Source: Nostoc paludosum FACHB-159
GTDB lineage: Bacteria; Cyanobacteriota; Cyanobacteriia; Cyanobacteriales; Nostocaceae
Direction of reading: 5' to 3'
NCBI RefSeq assembly: GCF_014698835.1
Contig: NZ_JACJTU010000010.1
Span: 62,001-126,000 of the forward strand
Length of the DNA stretch: 64,000 nucleotides
Shown: piece by piece, positions 35,322-45,253 of the stretch
Position numbering within the stretch: position 1 is the stretch's first letter
How the letters are laid out: the number at the start of each line of letters is the position of its first letter
The notes under the pieces: generated by a model
The model's input: the letters and a program-made list of their open reading frames with translations, nothing else
Told to the model about the DNA's origin: nothing
Database searches by the model: none
Translations under genes and position numbers: made by a program

Positions 35322-38300
35322 ATGAGTGCGATTCCCCAAGATTTTGTCGTGGCTTTAGCCCAAGAACGGGGTGTATCTAGCAGTGAGCTAGAGGTGTTGT
35401 TAGGTGTGGTTGAGGACAAATCGCCAAGTGCGATCGCTAAAGAATTGAAAATTAGCCCTGAGGCAGTACGCAAAAGATTAAGTGAGGTTTATAAAAAATT
35501 TCATGTCAGGGGTGTCGGCCCCGGAAAGCTCACTAAGTTACAGCAAGCGATCGAAAGTGAGTATCGAGCATCTTCGGTGAGTGTGAAATCCATTGCCAGC
35601 AAGCCTCCAGATTGGGGTGAAGCACCTAGTATCAGTGGTAGCTTCTATGGACGAGGAGTAGAACTGTCTCGCCTCAAGCAATGGATTGTTCAGGATAAAT
35701 GCCGATTAGTAGCGCTATTGGGGATGGGGGGAATTGGCAAAACCACTTTGTCTGTAAAGCTGGCAGAGGAAGTGCAATATGATTTTGAATACCTGATTTG
35801 GCGATCGCTCCGCAATGCCCCACCTCTCAAAGAACTCTTGGCTGAGGCGATCGTATTTTTATCTGATGAAAAAGAAATTGATTCACCAGAAACTGTAGAT
35901 AGTCAAATAACCTTGCTGATTAAATATTTACGAAAACAGCGTTGTCTTTTAGTCTTAGATAATGCCGAAACGATTTTGCAAGGGGGCGATGCCTCCCGCA
36001 AAGATTTCATCCTACGTGCCGGAGAATATAGAGAAGGATATGAGGCTTATGGCCAACTACTCAAACGTGTAGCAGAAGAAGCGCATCAAAGTTGTTTACT
36101 ATTGACTTCTCGCGAAAAACCCAAAGAATTTGCTCCTTTAGAGGGAGAAACATCGCCAGTCAGAACACTATTATTAGCTGGCTTAGGAGAAATAGAAGGG
36201 CAAGAGATTCTTAAAGATAAAGGTATATTTGGCTCAAAGCAAGATTGGGCAAAGTTAGTTGAGAATTATTCAGGCAACCCCTTAGCACTAAAGTTAGTTT
36301 GTGAGCCGATTCGGGAGTTATTTGGTGGTGATATTGCCGCTTTTCTGAATCAAGGCGAGATAATTTTTGGTGACACTCGTAATTTATTAGATCGGCAATT
36401 TGAACGTTTGTCAGAGCCAGAAGCGGAAATTGTCTATTGGTTAGCAATTAAGCGTGACCCTGTTTCTTTAGAGAAATTGTTAAATGATATTGTCCGTTTA
36501 CCAAAAAGAGAATTACTAGAAGCCCTAGAATCTTTACGACGGCGATCTCTAATTGAAAGAGCTACAGAAGGAATTAATTCAGTTGCTACTTTCACACTCC
36601 AACCTGTAGTAATGGAGTATATAACAGACTGTCTATTAGAAGATATTTGCCAAGAAATTATTGATGGTGAAATTGCAATATTTAAAAGCCATGCTCTCGT
36701 TGAAGCTACAGCCAAAGATTATATTAGAAATACTCAAATTAGTTTGATACTTAAACCAATTTTAGATAGGTTAAAAACTATTTTTCTAAATTCCAACGAT
36801 CTGAAAAATCAATTAATACAAATTGTATCGAAAGTTCGAGAAAAATTTCCACCAGAACCAGGCTATACAGTTGGAAATGTCCTGAATATGCTTTGTCAAC
36901 TACAGGTTGATTTAAGCCGCTATGACTTTTCTGGTCTAATTATTTGGCAAGCATACTTGCAAAATGTGAATTTGCATGATGTTAATTTTACTGGCTGCAA
37001 TCTTGCTAAATCGATTTTTGCAGAAACCTTGGGTAGTATTTCATCGGTAGTATTTAGTCCTGAAGGAAAACTTTTGGCTACGGGTGATGTTGATGGTAAA
37101 ACTCAGCTATGGCAAGTTGCAGATGGTAAATCACTTTTGACCTTGATAGGGCATAGCAGCCCAGTATGGTCAGTGGCCTTCAGTCCTGATGGTCAAACTC
37201 TCGCTAGCGGTAGTGACGACCAAACAGTGAAATTATGGAATATCCATGACGGGAAGTGCCTTAAAACCTTGCAAGGGCATACTAGTAGGGTAAGGTCGGT
37301 CGCCTTCAGTCCTGATAATCAAACTCTCGCTAGTGCCAGTGAAGATCGAACAGTGAAATTATGGGATGTTCGTAACGGCAAGTGTCTCAGAACCTTGCAA
37401 GGGCATACTAGTTGGGTATGGTCAGTCGCCTTCAGTCCTGATGGTGAAATTCTCGCTAGTAGCAGTGATGACCAAACGGTGAAGTTATGGGGTGTTGGCG
37501 ACGGCAAATGTTTTAAAACTTTGCAAGGGCATAGTAATTGGGTACGGTCAGTTGCTTTCAGTCCCAATGGTAAAATTCTCGCTAGTGGTAGTGAAGACCA
37601 AACCGTAAAGTTATGGGATGTTGGTGGCGGCAAGTGTCTCAAAACCTTGAATGGGCATGGTAATCGTGTCTGGTCAGTAGCCTTCAGTCCTGATGGTCAA
37701 ACTCTCGCTAGTGGCAGTGACGACCAAACGGTGAAGTTATGGGATGTTGGTGGCGGCAAGTGCCTCAAAACCTTGTACGGGCATACCAATCGGGCATGGT
37801 CAGTTGCCTTCAGTTCTGATGGTCAAACTTTGGCTAGTGGCAGTAAAGACCAGACGGTGAAGTTATGGGATATTCGTGATGGGAGATGCTTCAAAACTTT
37901 GCAAGGGCATACCGATAGAATACGCTCAGTCGCCTTCAGTCCTGATAATCTAACTCTGGCTAGCGCTAGTGAAAACCAAGCGGTGAAATTATGGGATGTT
38001 CGTGACGGCAAGTGCCTCAAAACCTTCCAAGGACATACTAATCGAGTATGGTCAGTTGCTTTTAGTCCTGATGGTGAAACTTTGGCTAGTTGCAGCGAAG
38101 ACCAAACAGTGAAGTTATGGAATGTTCGTGACGGAAACTGCCTCATAACTTTACATGGGCATACTCATCGAGTGCGGTCAGTAGCTTTCAGCCCAGATGG
38201 TCAAACTTTAGCTAGTGGCAGTGACGACCAAACAGTAAAGTTATGGAATATTGCTGACGGAAATTGCCTCATAACCTTTGAAGGGCATACTAATCGGGTG

Positions 38301-38897
38301 TGGTCAGTCGCCTTTAGTGCTGATGGTCGAACTTTGGCTAGTGGTAGTGACGACCAAACAGTGAAGTTATGGGATATTTGCGAGGGCAAGTGTGTCAAAA
38401 GCTTGGAGGAGCATACCAATTGGGTTTGGTCAGTCGCCTTTAGTCCTGATGGTGAGATTCTCGCAAGTGGCAGTGAAGACCAAACGGTGAAGTTATGGAA
38501 TGTCCGCGATGGTAAATGCCTGAAAACCTTACAAGAGTATACCAATCGGGTACGGTCAGTAGCCTTTAGTCCTGATGGTGAAACTTTGGCTACTGGCAGT
38601 GAAGACCAGACAGTGAAGTTATGGAATGTCCGTGATGGTAAATGCCTCAGAATTTTGCACGAGCATTCTAGTTGGGTAAGATCGGTAGCCTTCAGTCCTG
38701 ATGGTAAAACTTTGGCTAGTGGCAGTGAAGATGAGACGATTAAATTGTGGGATATTCAAACTAGTGAGTGCTTAAAAACACTGCGATCGCCAAAACTCTA
38801 CCAAGGAATGAAGATCGCTAAAGTGACAGGCTTAACCGCAGCACAGTTAATGACCCTCAAAGCCTTAGGAGCAGTAGAAGATACAGAACAAAAATAA
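35322..38897 (+). CDS. HTH - NB-ARC (STAND) - WD40 protein with 14 near-identical repeats
   Basis: 1191 residues. A LuxR-like HTH (about 18-65; [20 protein letters not shown]...) is followed by an NB-ARC ATPase with P-loop [16 protein letters not shown] (about 131-146), Walker [13 protein letters not shown] (about 207-218) and GNPLALKLV (about 316-324), a winged-helix/helical arm, then 14 WD40 repeats from about 572 to 1157, each 42 residues. Repeats 2-14 share most positions ([30 protein letters not shown]) and differ mainly at a few sites, as in fungal HET-E/HNWD STAND proteins. It probably acts as a ligand-triggered signalling switch; the HTH suggests DNA binding. ATG 35322 with GGTGAGAG ahead. 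Confidence 0.9.
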   Translation: MSAIPQDFVVALAQERGVSSSELEVLLGVVEDKSPSAIAKELKISPEAVRKRLSEVYKKFHVRGVGPGKLTKLQQAIESEYRASSVSVKSIASKPPDWGEAPSISGSFYGRGVELSRLKQWIVQDKCRLVALLGMGGIGKTTLSVKLAEEVQYDFEYLIWRSLRNAPPLKELLAEAIVFLSDEKEIDSPETVDSQITLLIKYLRKQRCLLVLDNAETILQGGDASRKDFILRAGEYREGYEAYGQLLKRVAEEAHQSCLLLTSREKPKEFAPLEGETSPVRTLLLAGLGEIEGQEILKDKGIFGSKQDWAKLVENYSGNPLALKLVCEPIRELFGGDIAAFLNQGEIIFGDTRNLLDRQFERLSEPEAEIVYWLAIKRDPVSLEKLLNDIVRLPKRELLEALESLRRRSLIERATEGINSVATFTLQPVVMEYITDCLLEDICQEIIDGEIAIFKSHALVEATAKDYIRNTQISLILKPILDRLKTIFLNSNDLKNQLIQIVSKVREKFPPEPGYTVGNVLNMLCQLQVDLSRYDFSGLIIWQAYLQNVNLHDVNFTGCNLAKSIFAETLGSISSVVFSPEGKLLATGDVDGKTQLWQVADGKSLLTLIGHSSPVWSVAFSPDGQTLASGSDDQTVKLWNIHDGKCLKTLQGHTSRVRSVAFSPDNQTLASASEDRTVKLWDVRNGKCLRTLQGHTSWVWSVAFSPDGEILASSSDDQTVKLWGVGDGKCFKTLQGHSNWVRSVAFSPNGKILASGSEDQTVKLWDVGGGKCLKTLNGHGNRVWSVAFSPDGQTLASGSDDQTVKLWDVGGGKCLKTLYGHTNRAWSVAFSSDGQTLASGSKDQTVKLWDIRDGRCFKTLQGHTDRIRSVAFSPDNLTLASASENQAVKLWDVRDGKCLKTFQGHTNRVWSVAFSPDGETLASCSEDQTVKLWNVRDGNCLITLHGHTHRVRSVAFSPDGQTLASGSDDQTVKLWNIADGNCLITFEGHTNRVWSVAFSADGRTLASGSDDQTVKLWDICEGKCVKSLEEHTNWVWSVAFSPDGEILASGSEDQTVKLWNVRDGKCLKTLQEYTNRVRSVAFSPDGETLATGSEDQTVKLWNVRDGKCLRILHEHSSWVRSVAFSPDGKTLASGSEDETIKLWDIQTSECLKTLRSPKLYQGMKIAKVTGLTAAQLMTLKALGAVEDTEQK

Positions 38898-38947
38898 AAG
38901 GTAAAAGGATGAATTTAGTATTCTTAGTTCATCCGTTTACCTTTTTT
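38898..38947 (+). terminator. Rho-independent terminator of the NB-ARC-WD40 gene
   Basis: A 16-bp stem with one mismatch, AAGGTAAAAGGATGAA (38898-38913) and TTCATCCGTTTACCTT (38928-38943), followed by TTTTT up to 38947. It begins directly after the stop codon. Confidence 0.92.
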
Positions 38948-38960
38948 ATGTACCTGATGC

Positions 38961-39164
38961 TTATTTCATGTTAGCCCTTGCGTCCCTCACTGCGGCAAAG
39001 AAAAATAAACCTGTGAGTGGAATGCTTAATGCAAGGATAATTGCTGTGGTTGTGACGCCGAAATCTGGTTGTCCGTAACTGAGTTCAAAAATCGAACCAA
39101 CAGCTGCGATCGCACTGACACAACAAGCACCTAGAAACAAACCGCTTTTTGGAGTTAAATACAC
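38961..39164 (-). CDS. Small membrane protein downstream of def
   Basis: 67 residues, GTG start at 39164 with AGGGGA ribosome site overlapping the def stop, so the two genes are tightly linked in an operon. Two hydrophobic helices are visible (GLFLGACCVSAIAAVGSIF and TTAIILALSIPLTGLFFFAAV). No family function known to me; similar short proteins occur in many cyanobacteria. Confidence 0.65.
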   Translation of the reverse strand: MYLTPKSGLFLGACCVSAIAAVGSIFELSYGQPDFGVTTTAIILALSIPLTGLFFFAAVRDARANMK

Positions 39165-39174
39165 TACTATTCCC

Positions 39175-39738
39175 CTATGCTACTGGTTTGACCGCTTGAT
39201 ACGAGAAGCCATTCTTAGATAGCTCCTGGGCCAAAGTCAAGGAGTTTTCTACACGGTCTACAAACACCACACCATTTAGGTGATCCATTTCGTGCTGAAT
39301 GCAGCGTCCCAACAGGTCGTTAGCCTTTAAAGTTTGAGGACGACCATATTCGTCTTTATAGGCGATTTCCACGACTTCAGGGCGCTTTACATCCAGGTAT
39401 ACGTTGGGAATACTTAAACACCCTTCTTGGGCAACCGAGATGTCGCGGCTGACTTGTTTAATTATGGGGTTGATCAACACCAAAGGTTGATTCGCTGCGT
39501 TGTCTGGTTCCAGGTCAATGACAATTAATTGTTTGTGAATTCCCACTTGGGGAGCAGCCAAACCAATGCCATCTTTACTGTACATAGTTTGCAGCATTTC
39601 GCGCACCAGTTTGCGGAGTTCGTCATCAACTTTAGAAATCCGCTTTGCACCTTGACGCAGCACGCGATCGCCTAAATAATGAAGCTCCAAAGGCGGATTT
39701 TTTAACTTTTTTTTCTCGACAGCAATTTCAGAAGGCAT
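39175..39738 (-). CDS. def: Peptide deformylase
   Basis: 187-residue metalloenzyme removing the formyl group from nascent N-terminal methionine. All three motifs are present: GIGLAAPQVG (about 57-66), EGCLSIP (about 104-110, the Cys ligand), and QHEMDHLNG (about 148-156, the two His ligands and catalytic Glu). Full length, ATG at 39738. Followed by a small membrane protein gene. Confidence 0.97.
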   Translation of the reverse strand: MPSEIAVEKKKLKNPPLELHYLGDRVLRQGAKRISKVDDELRKLVREMLQTMYSKDGIGLAAPQVGIHKQLIVIDLEPDNAANQPLVLINPIIKQVSRDISVAQEGCLSIPNVYLDVKRPEVVEIAYKDEYGRPQTLKANDLLGRCIQHEMDHLNGVVFVDRVENSLTLAQELSKNGFSYQAVKPVA

Positions 39739-39900
39739 GAGTCTTGATGGCTAGATGGTGAAAATTCCTACTTCAATTCTATCAACCTGGGGAGTGGCGA
39801 GTGGGAAGGTGGGGAGATGAGAGAGTAGGGAGTGCTGAATTCACCAATTTTGAGTTATCAATTATAAATTCTGAATTCTGACTCGTGAATCACTAATCAC

Positions 39901-39935
39901 GAATTATGAATTACGAATTACGAATTACGAATTAT
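39901..39935. repeat. Tandem heptamer repeat (GAATTAC) upstream of ftsX
   Basis: Four to five copies of GAATTAC/GAATTAT in a row, of the same class as the other heptamer arrays of the window, ending about 15 bases before the ftsX start. Confidence 0.85.
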
Positions 39936-39950
39936 TGACTGGGGTGATTT

Positions 39951-40853
39951 GTGTTGAAATCTCTCACGAAACTTGACTATCTGCTCAAAGAAACTTTTCT
40001 TGGCTTACTGCGGGGAGGTTGGATGAATTGGGCAGCTGTCAGTACTGTGACCGTATTGTTATTTTTATTCGGCTTGAGTTTGCAAACTTCTTGGCAAGTC
40101 GAAAAACTTCTCTACCAGTTCGGTAGCCAGCTAGAAGTATCAGTTTATCTCGAACCGGATATGCAAGTTCAAAGCATTGAGCCACTGATAGCAAAAATGC
40201 CACAGGTAACAGCAATACAAACAATTACTAAGGAGGAAGCCTGGACTAAGTTAGTGAAGGAAATGAGAATTTCAGATATTGAAGGCGTTACGCAACAGCT
40301 AGGCGAGAATCCTTTGGTTGATGAGATCAAGGTGAAAGCGCGTAATTCTCAAGTTGTGCCAACTTTAGCAACCCAGTTGGCTAAGTTACAGGGAGTTGAA
40401 ACGGTGCAGTATGTCGATGAAGCAGTCAAACGAATTGCCCAGTTGCACCGGGGTTTGAACTGGATTACTTTAACAATTACAATTATTTTGACTGTAACAG
40501 CGATCGCCGTGACTACCACCACAATTCGCCTGATTGTCATGGCGCGACGCCAGGAAATTGAAATTATGCAATTAGTGGGAGCAACTTCTATTTGGATTTA
40601 CCTCCCGTTCATTTTACAAGGAATTGCTTTTGGTTTAGTCGGTGGTGCGATCGCTTGGAGTTTTATTTCTCTGATTCAACAATTTCTCCATAAATTGCTA
40701 ACCAATCAACCAGAGTTTATTCAAGTAATCACCAACGGAATACAACTTACTCCAGCCCAAATTTTATTATTACCTCTAATTCTCTTGAGCTTCGGTGCCA
40801 CGGTAGGATTAATTGGAAGCTTATTTGCTGTCAGGCGTTTTGCTAAAGGATAG
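39951..40853 (+). CDS. ftsX: Cell division ABC-transporter permease FtsX
   Basis: 300-residue inner-membrane protein that, with the ATPase FtsE, transmits signals to peptidoglycan hydrolases. One N-terminal transmembrane helix (about 27-46, AAVSTVTVLLFLFGLSLQTS), an extracellular domain (about 60-165), and three C-terminal helices with the permease motif MARRQEIEIMQLVGAT (about 198-213). GTG start at 39951. No ftsE gene is adjacent, which is common in cyanobacteria. Confidence 0.92.
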   Translation: MLKSLTKLDYLLKETFLGLLRGGWMNWAAVSTVTVLLFLFGLSLQTSWQVEKLLYQFGSQLEVSVYLEPDMQVQSIEPLIAKMPQVTAIQTITKEEAWTKLVKEMRISDIEGVTQQLGENPLVDEIKVKARNSQVVPTLATQLAKLQGVETVQYVDEAVKRIAQLHRGLNWITLTITIILTVTAIAVTTTTIRLIVMARRQEIEIMQLVGATSIWIYLPFILQGIAFGLVGGAIAWSFISLIQQFLHKLLTNQPEFIQVITNGIQLTPAQILLLPLILLSFGATVGLIGSLFAVRRFAKG

Positions 40854-40896
40854 GCATTGGGCATGGGTAGAGGAGAGGACAAAGGAGGAAATAGTT

Positions 40897-41703
40897 ATGA
40901 AATCGCAGTGGGAATGTTTTTTAGAAAATCTTGGTGTCTGGGAAGGTTCATTTACCAATTTTTCTCCCCAAGGTACACTTCTCAACGATACTCCTAGCCG
41001 TCTTTCCCTAGAACAGTTGAGCGGTAGCCAGAAAGTGCGCCTAACTCTGAGCCGTTCGGGACAAGATTTGATTAGAGAATTTAGTTCTGTGGGAGGAGGT
41101 TTGCTGTTTTTTGAAAATGGTTCGTTTTCTGAAGGTTTAATTCAGATAGGGCCGTTTTCCGAATTCGGTGGAGAACTCGCTTTTGTTCATGAAAATCGCC
41201 GCTTACGTCTGGTGCAATTATTTGATAAGACAGGTAATCTCAGCGGACTAACTCTAATTCGAGAACATCTAGCTGGAACCCCAGCAGCAGAACGTCCACC
41301 TTTGCAGTTAGATGACTTGTTAGGAGAATGGCAAGGTGAAGCAGTGACAATATATCGGGATTTGCGATCGCCTGATACTTACTCTACAACTCTAAAATTA
41401 GAATTAGATAACGCTGGGCGATTAATTCAAAGTACTTCTTTTGCAGGACGCACAATTACTTCAACTGCTACCATCAAAGGTTCCATCATTCTCTTTGACG
41501 AAAATCCCGAAAAGCAGATACAAGTATTACTGCTACCCGATGGCAGTTCTGCAACCTCACCACTAAAGGTGCAATTACGTCAACCCTTATTTTTAGAAGC
41601 GGGTTGGTTAATTCAACCAAACCTCCGCCAAAGGATGATTCGCAGCTATAACGACAAAGGCGAATGGGTTAGCCTGACATTAGTTACTGAACAAAAGGTG
41701 TAA
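40897..41703 (+). CDS. DUF3598 family protein
   Basis: 268-residue cyanobacterial protein. The start at ATG 40897 is preceded by a strong AAAGGAGG ribosome site; the frame itself opens further upstream, but the conserved segment begins at WECFLENLGVWEGSF. Family members have two lipocalin-like beta-barrel halves. Binding of lipophilic compounds is a plausible general role, unproven here. Lies 43 bases after ftsX. Confidence 0.85.
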   Translation: MKSQWECFLENLGVWEGSFTNFSPQGTLLNDTPSRLSLEQLSGSQKVRLTLSRSGQDLIREFSSVGGGLLFFENGSFSEGLIQIGPFSEFGGELAFVHENRRLRLVQLFDKTGNLSGLTLIREHLAGTPAAERPPLQLDDLLGEWQGEAVTIYRDLRSPDTYSTTLKLELDNAGRLIQSTSFAGRTITSTATIKGSIILFDENPEKQIQVLLLPDGSSATSPLKVQLRQPLFLEAGWLIQPNLRQRMIRSYNDKGEWVSLTLVTEQKV

Positions 41704-41743
41704 GGGTTTGGATGGCTGATGAGTTACTTTAAGGAAACCTTCA

Positions 41744-42307
41744 ATGGTACAAACCTCTGCTAAACCTCTGACTCTCACTGAATTCCTGGATTTACCAGAA
41801 ACAGAACCTGCCAGTGAATATATTGATGGGCTTATCATCCAAAAACCAATGCCACAAGGAGAACACAGCGCGATTCAGACAGAGTTAGCACCTGCAATTA
41901 ATTTAATCGTAAAACCCCAAAAAATTGCGCGGGCTTTCTGTGAACTTCGCTGTACATTTGGAAATCGCTCAATTGTGCCTGACATTTCTGTGTTTATGTG
42001 GGACAGAATTCCTCGTCAAGAGAATGGTGGAATTGCTAATGTCTTCTCAATTGCCCCAGATTGGACAATTGAAATTCTATCTCCCGATCAAAGTCAAACT
42101 AAAGTTATCAAGAATATTCTGCATTGTCTCAAGTATGGAACTCAGATGGGATGGCTGATCGATCCTAAAGAAAAATCTGTGTTTGTTTACTTGCCAAATG
42201 AAGCAACTAATGTCTACGAAGAACTAGAAACAAAGTTACCAGTGCCAGAATTTGCTAAAGATTTTAGCCTGACTGTAGAAGGTTTATTTAGTTGCTTGCT
42301 GGAGTGA
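41744..42307 (+). CDS. Uma2-family (DUF820) putative endonuclease
   Basis: 187 residues; third Uma2 gene of the window. Motifs: EYIDGLIIQKPMP, SIVPDISVF (metal Asp) and WTIEILSPDQSQTKVIKN, then LKYGTQMGWLIDP. ATG with AAGGAAA ahead. Shares a similar pattern with, but is clearly diverged from, the other two copies. Cellular role unknown. Confidence 0.88.
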   Translation: MVQTSAKPLTLTEFLDLPETEPASEYIDGLIIQKPMPQGEHSAIQTELAPAINLIVKPQKIARAFCELRCTFGNRSIVPDISVFMWDRIPRQENGGIANVFSIAPDWTIEILSPDQSQTKVIKNILHCLKYGTQMGWLIDPKEKSVFVYLPNEATNVYEELETKLPVPEFAKDFSLTVEGLFSCLLE

Positions 42308-42453
42308 TGTAGTTACGCCGTTTCTCAGTAATAATTTTATAGATAAGTTGGCGTTCGCTCTAACCATCTAATAAGAATTCTATTACTTAAAACATTTACT
42401 TTATCAATTCAAAAGACATCTCCAGAAATTAAATATGCGTTATCCAGAACCCT

Positions 42454-42484
42454 TGTAGAGACGTAGCATTGCTACGTCTCTACA
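42454..42484. repeat. Palindrome TGTAGAGACGTAGCA between convergent genes
   Basis: Perfect 15-bp arms at 42454-42468 and 42470-42484, one-base loop, followed by TTATTTTT-like sequence. It lies between the Uma2 (plus) and hicB (minus) stops and probably acts as a bidirectional terminator. The GTAGAGACGTAGC palindrome is a widespread cyanobacterial repeat. Confidence 0.85.
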
Positions 42485-42524
42485 TTATTTTTCACTCCTA
42501 TGTTTAAAGATATTAAAGTAATAA

Positions 42525-42743
42525 TCAGGCAATTTGTAGCGTGCTGGGTTCAGGGATAGATTCACCTTCTAATTGCCAAGCTTCGAGGTACATTTCAATC
42601 ACTTCTTCGCCATTACGAATAGCTTCTTCACGAGTTTTGCCGTGAGTACAAGGCATAATAACGCGATCGCTAAACTCTGGAATAGTGACTAGAAAAAGCT
42701 GATCTTCATTAGACCATTGAATAATCATACTGTATTGATTCAT
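42525..42743 (-). CDS. hicB: HicB-family antitoxin
   Basis: 72 residues. The HicB partial RNase H-like fold is recognisable from SMIIQWSNEDQLFLVTIPEF and HGKTREEAIRNGEEVIEMYLEAW. Normally neutralises the HicA mRNA interferase. The four-base overlap with the hicA frame shows the typical coupled order hicA-hicB. hicA itself is frameshifted, so this antitoxin may be an orphan. Confidence 0.85.
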   Translation of the reverse strand: MNQYSMIIQWSNEDQLFLVTIPEFSDRVIMPCTHGKTREEAIRNGEEVIEMYLEAWQLEGESIPEPSTLQIA

Positions 42744-42961
42744 GAATTCTCATCCTCTCTTAACTCTTGGAGTTCAGTTAATAACTTTCCTAACTGCTTT
42801 TCCAGGTACACTGGCACATCATCTCCATCCTTGCCCGAAATTGTTAATGTTTTTCTCAGCAAAGGATGTCGCCAACGTTCATGACTACCTTTCACGCTTA
42901 GGCAGATAAACGAATCCTTCACGTGAAATCTGGGCTTTTAACTCCCGAATTTTCTGGGCAT
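42740..42961 (-). pseudogene. hicA: HicA-type toxin, frameshifted
   Basis: The 3' frame, read from GTG 42922, encodes KGSHERWRHPLLRKTLTISGKDGDD... with the catalytic GSH motif of HicA. The N-terminal part is in another frame, KIRELKAQISREGFVYLPKR, ending at a TAG at 42887-42885. Between PKR and KGSHE two bases appear lost (near 42893). Reading MPRKIREL from ATG 42961 would need one more A in the run near 42950. The two lesions, one base and two bases, together restore the original phase, so the start and end are in the same frame. Toxin function is probably lost. Confidence 0.8.
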
Positions 42962-42975
42962 GAACTTTTATCTAC

Positions 42976-43551
42976 TTATACTAAGTAACAACGACGGTGT
43001 AATGCTTTCTTAAGTAAACCTTGATATTCTTCATCCCCAACTCGATAAGCACCAAATCTTTCCAAATGCGGATTCATCATTTGAGCATCAAAAAATACAA
43101 ATTTCCTCTGGCGTAATCTTTCTACCAACTTAACCATCGCTACCTTTGAACCATCAGGAATGCGGTAAAACATTGACTCGCCAATGAAAGCACCACCAAT
43201 AACAATTCCCAAAATTCCCCCAGCTAGTTCATCACCTTGCCAAGTTTCAAAACTATAAGCATAACCAGTCTGGTAAAGTAGCCAGTAAATATCTTGTAAT
43301 TCTGATGAAATCCAAGTTTCTTCACGGTTAGCGCAGCCAGCCACCACAGCTTGAAAATCCCGATTAATCGCCACACTAAAACGTTCTTGATTGAGGACGC
43401 GCTGCAAAGACTTGGGGTAGCGAAACCTCTCATCCAAAGGAATGAAAGTCCGATCGCGACTTCCGTACCAACTCAGGCGATCGCTATCATCAGCCATGAG
43501 AAAATAGCCTTGAGCATAACCTTGAACAATAGCAGCGATATCATATTGCAT
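42976..43551 (-). CDS. aat: Leucyl/phenylalanyl-tRNA-protein transferase
   Basis: 191 residues. The enzyme adds Leu or Phe to N-terminal Lys/Arg of proteins to mark them for the ClpAP pathway. The family motifs are visible: GYFLMADD near the N-terminus, [49 protein letters not shown] and [17 protein letters not shown] use ATG 43551 ([11 protein letters not shown]), not the upstream frame opening at 43593. Confidence 0.93.
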   Translation of the reverse strand: MQYDIAAIVQGYAQGYFLMADDSDRLSWYGSRDRTFIPLDERFRYPKSLQRVLNQERFSVAINRDFQAVVAGCANREETWISSELQDIYWLLYQTGYAYSFETWQGDELAGGILGIVIGGAFIGESMFYRIPDGSKVAMVKLVERLRQRKFVFFDAQMMNPHLERFGAYRVGDEEYQGLLKKALHRRCYLV

Positions 43552-43598
43552 AAATATAAAAAACACTAGAGAAACGCAATTTGATGCTAACAATCATT

Positions 43599-43640
43599 CT
43601 CTGCGTTTCTCTGCGATTTCCTTAGCGTTCCTTTGCGTTT
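43599..43640. repeat. CTCTGCGTTTCTCTGCG-type interspersed repeat
   Basis: The sequence here (TCTCTGCGTTTCTCTGCG ... TTCCTTTGCGTTT) recurs in reverse orientation near 60249-60295 (AAACGCAGAGGAACGCAAAG ...). A short interspersed repeat family in spacers. Confidence 0.7.
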
Positions 43641-43646
43641 AAAAAA

Positions 43647-43976
43647 ATGACTGAACCAATTCCAGCAATTACTCTACCACGTCCTGAAAATCCGCAACTC
43701 GAAGGTGAATGGTTGCGAGAACGTCTACTGCGGTGGCTAGATACAGAATTTATCCCAGAAGCAGTTAACCAAAAGATTGCTCAACGAGCCGCACAGATTT
43801 TTGTGCGTCAACGCATGGAAGGAGAAAACGACCTTGGTTCTCTGGTAATTGCCATTGTCACAGAGATGCAGTCGTATGATTTTTCCAATAGCTTTTATGG
43901 AGAGTTTGCGATCGCCAACGCCGTTAGCGATCTACTCTTAGAAAGTCTGGGAATTGATAAGTGTTGCGGTCAATAA
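43647..43976 (+). CDS. Conserved cyanobacterial hypothetical protein
   Basis: 109 residues, acidic, largely helical. Segments include PENPQLEGEWLRERLLRWLDTEFIPE and FSNSFYGEFAIANAVSDLLLESLGID. No transmembrane helix, no catalytic motif recognised. Divergent from aat (95 bases apart, repeat in between). ATG at 43647. Its length and lack of repeats suggest a real gene. Confidence 0.7.
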   Translation: MTEPIPAITLPRPENPQLEGEWLRERLLRWLDTEFIPEAVNQKIAQRAAQIFVRQRMEGENDLGSLVIAIVTEMQSYDFSNSFYGEFAIANAVSDLLLESLGIDKCCGQ

Positions 43977-44044
43977 TTTTTGTTTTTTGTCCTTTGTCAT
44001 TGTCGTTTGTTATTCACCAATGACTAATGACTAATGACCAATAA

Positions 44045-44347
44045 CTACCAACTAGACTTAACTACTCCAGGCAAAAGGCCTTCATGCGCCCATTCCCGCA
44101 GCACATTCCGAGATAACCCAAAATCGCGGTAAACACCTCTAGAACGACCAGTCAACCAACAACGGTTACGGCGGCGGTTGGGCGCACTGTTCCGTGGTAG
44201 TTGTTGAATTTGCCGATGAATTTCTAGCTTATCAAGGGGAGATTCTGTAGTTCTGAACTCTTCCAACAGAGCTTCCCGCTTCTGGGCATATTTTTCTACC
44301 AATCTGGCGCGTTTTTTCTCGCGCTCAATCATGCTCTTTTTTGCCAT
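44045..44347 (-). CDS. rpsN: 30S ribosomal protein S14
   Basis: 100 residues, long non-zinc S14 form, with [22 protein letters not shown] at the N-terminus, the [21 protein letters not shown] motif and [18 protein letters not shown] at the end. It binds 16S rRNA in the head of the small subunit. It stands alone, as in many cyanobacteria, rather than in the spc operon. Confidence 0.98.
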   Translation of the reverse strand: MAKKSMIEREKKRARLVEKYAQKREALLEEFRTTESPLDKLEIHRQIQQLPRNSAPNRRRNRCWLTGRSRGVYRDFGLSRNVLREWAHEGLLPGVVKSSW

Positions 44348-44457
44348 ATACTCTCTAACTTACATTTAAAGACAGCATTTTCCATTCTACAGTCTTCTTT
44401 TCAATTCTAGATTACTTGTGTTCTCCAGTGGTCTGTAAAATTAGAATTCATAAACAC

Positions 44458-44560
44458 TGAAGAGGACACGGGGACAGAGGGAAGCGGTGACAGGGGGACA
44501 AGAAGAAGAGTTTTGTCTTAACGTCCCCGCGTCTGTTCTCTCTCCCTCTGACCAACACTA
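44458..44560. repeat. Intergenic GAGGACACGGGGACA palindromic repeat
   Basis: GAAGAGGACACGGGGACA... on the left and GTCCCCGCGTCTGTTCTCTC on the right form an imperfect inverted repeat in the rpsN-nth spacer. The same family as the in-frame insertions in rsgA and the STAND-WD40 gene. Confidence 0.7.
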
Positions 44561-45235
44561 CCCTACGACCGTTGGCTTATTTGCAGAAGGACATAAATCC
44601 GCAAGTTCACAAGCAACGCAGACGGGAGAACGGGCTTTACAAATGGCACGACCGTGATAAATCAGTCGAATTGACCAATTTTCCCAATCTGGTTGCGGCA
44701 ATAAAAGCATCAAATCTTTTTCAATGCGGATGGGGTCTGTGTGCTCAGTTAAACCCAAACGTTGACTCAGGCGGCTAACGTGAGTATCTACCGTCACGCC
44801 AGCATTAATGCCATAAGCATGGGCGAGGACTACATTTGCAGTTTTCCGAGCCACGCCTGGAAGTTTTAACAACTGTTCCATTTGGTTGGGAACAACAGAG
44901 TTAAACTCGGTGACAATCAACCGACAGGCGGCTTGAATGTTCTTGGCTTTATTGCGATAAAATCCTGTGGAACGCACCAAATTTTCTAACTCTTCTAAGT
45001 CGGCGATCGCTAAACTCTCAGCATCAGGAAACCGACTAAATAATGCTGGCGTTACTTTATTTACTCGCTCATCAGTACATTGAGCGGAGAGAATCGTTGC
45101 CACCAACAATTGTACTGGTGTTGAGTAGTTCAAAGAGCAAGTCGCATCTGGATAAAGATGCTTCAGGCGAGAGAGAATTTCTACCGCCCGTTGCTTTAAA
45201 GATAAAACTTTCTTTTCCCTACTCCCCACTGCCAA
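44558..45235 (-). CDS. nth: Endonuclease III
   Basis: 225-residue DNA glycosylase/AP lyase for oxidised pyrimidines. The HhH motif with catalytic Lys is LLKLPGVARKTANVVLAHAYG (about 122-142), the Asp in GVTVDTHVSRLSQRLG (about 147-162), and the 4Fe-4S cluster Cys residues in CKARSPVCVACELADLC. The start is uncertain: the ORF opens at TTG 45235, inside repeat-like sequence (CAGTGGGGAGTAGGG), and the conserved part begins near LSLKQRAVEILSRL. Confidence 0.95.
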   Translation of the reverse strand: MAVGSREKKVLSLKQRAVEILSRLKHLYPDATCSLNYSTPVQLLVATILSAQCTDERVNKVTPALFSRFPDAESLAIADLEELENLVRSTGFYRNKAKNIQAACRLIVTEFNSVVPNQMEQLLKLPGVARKTANVVLAHAYGINAGVTVDTHVSRLSQRLGLTEHTDPIRIEKDLMLLLPQPDWENWSIRLIYHGRAICKARSPVCVACELADLCPSANKPTVVG

Positions 45236-45253
45236 TTCTCCACTCCCTACTTT

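Noticed and set aside
35093..35473. 126-residue minus frame spanning the NB-ARC gene start
   Set aside because: It overlaps the HTH-coding sequence in antisense and the putative operator; composition is not protein-like.
37319..38545. Long antisense frames (107-114 residues) across the NB-ARC WD40 repeats
   Set aside because: They repeat with the same 126-bp period as the WD40 repeats and are shadows of the coding strand.
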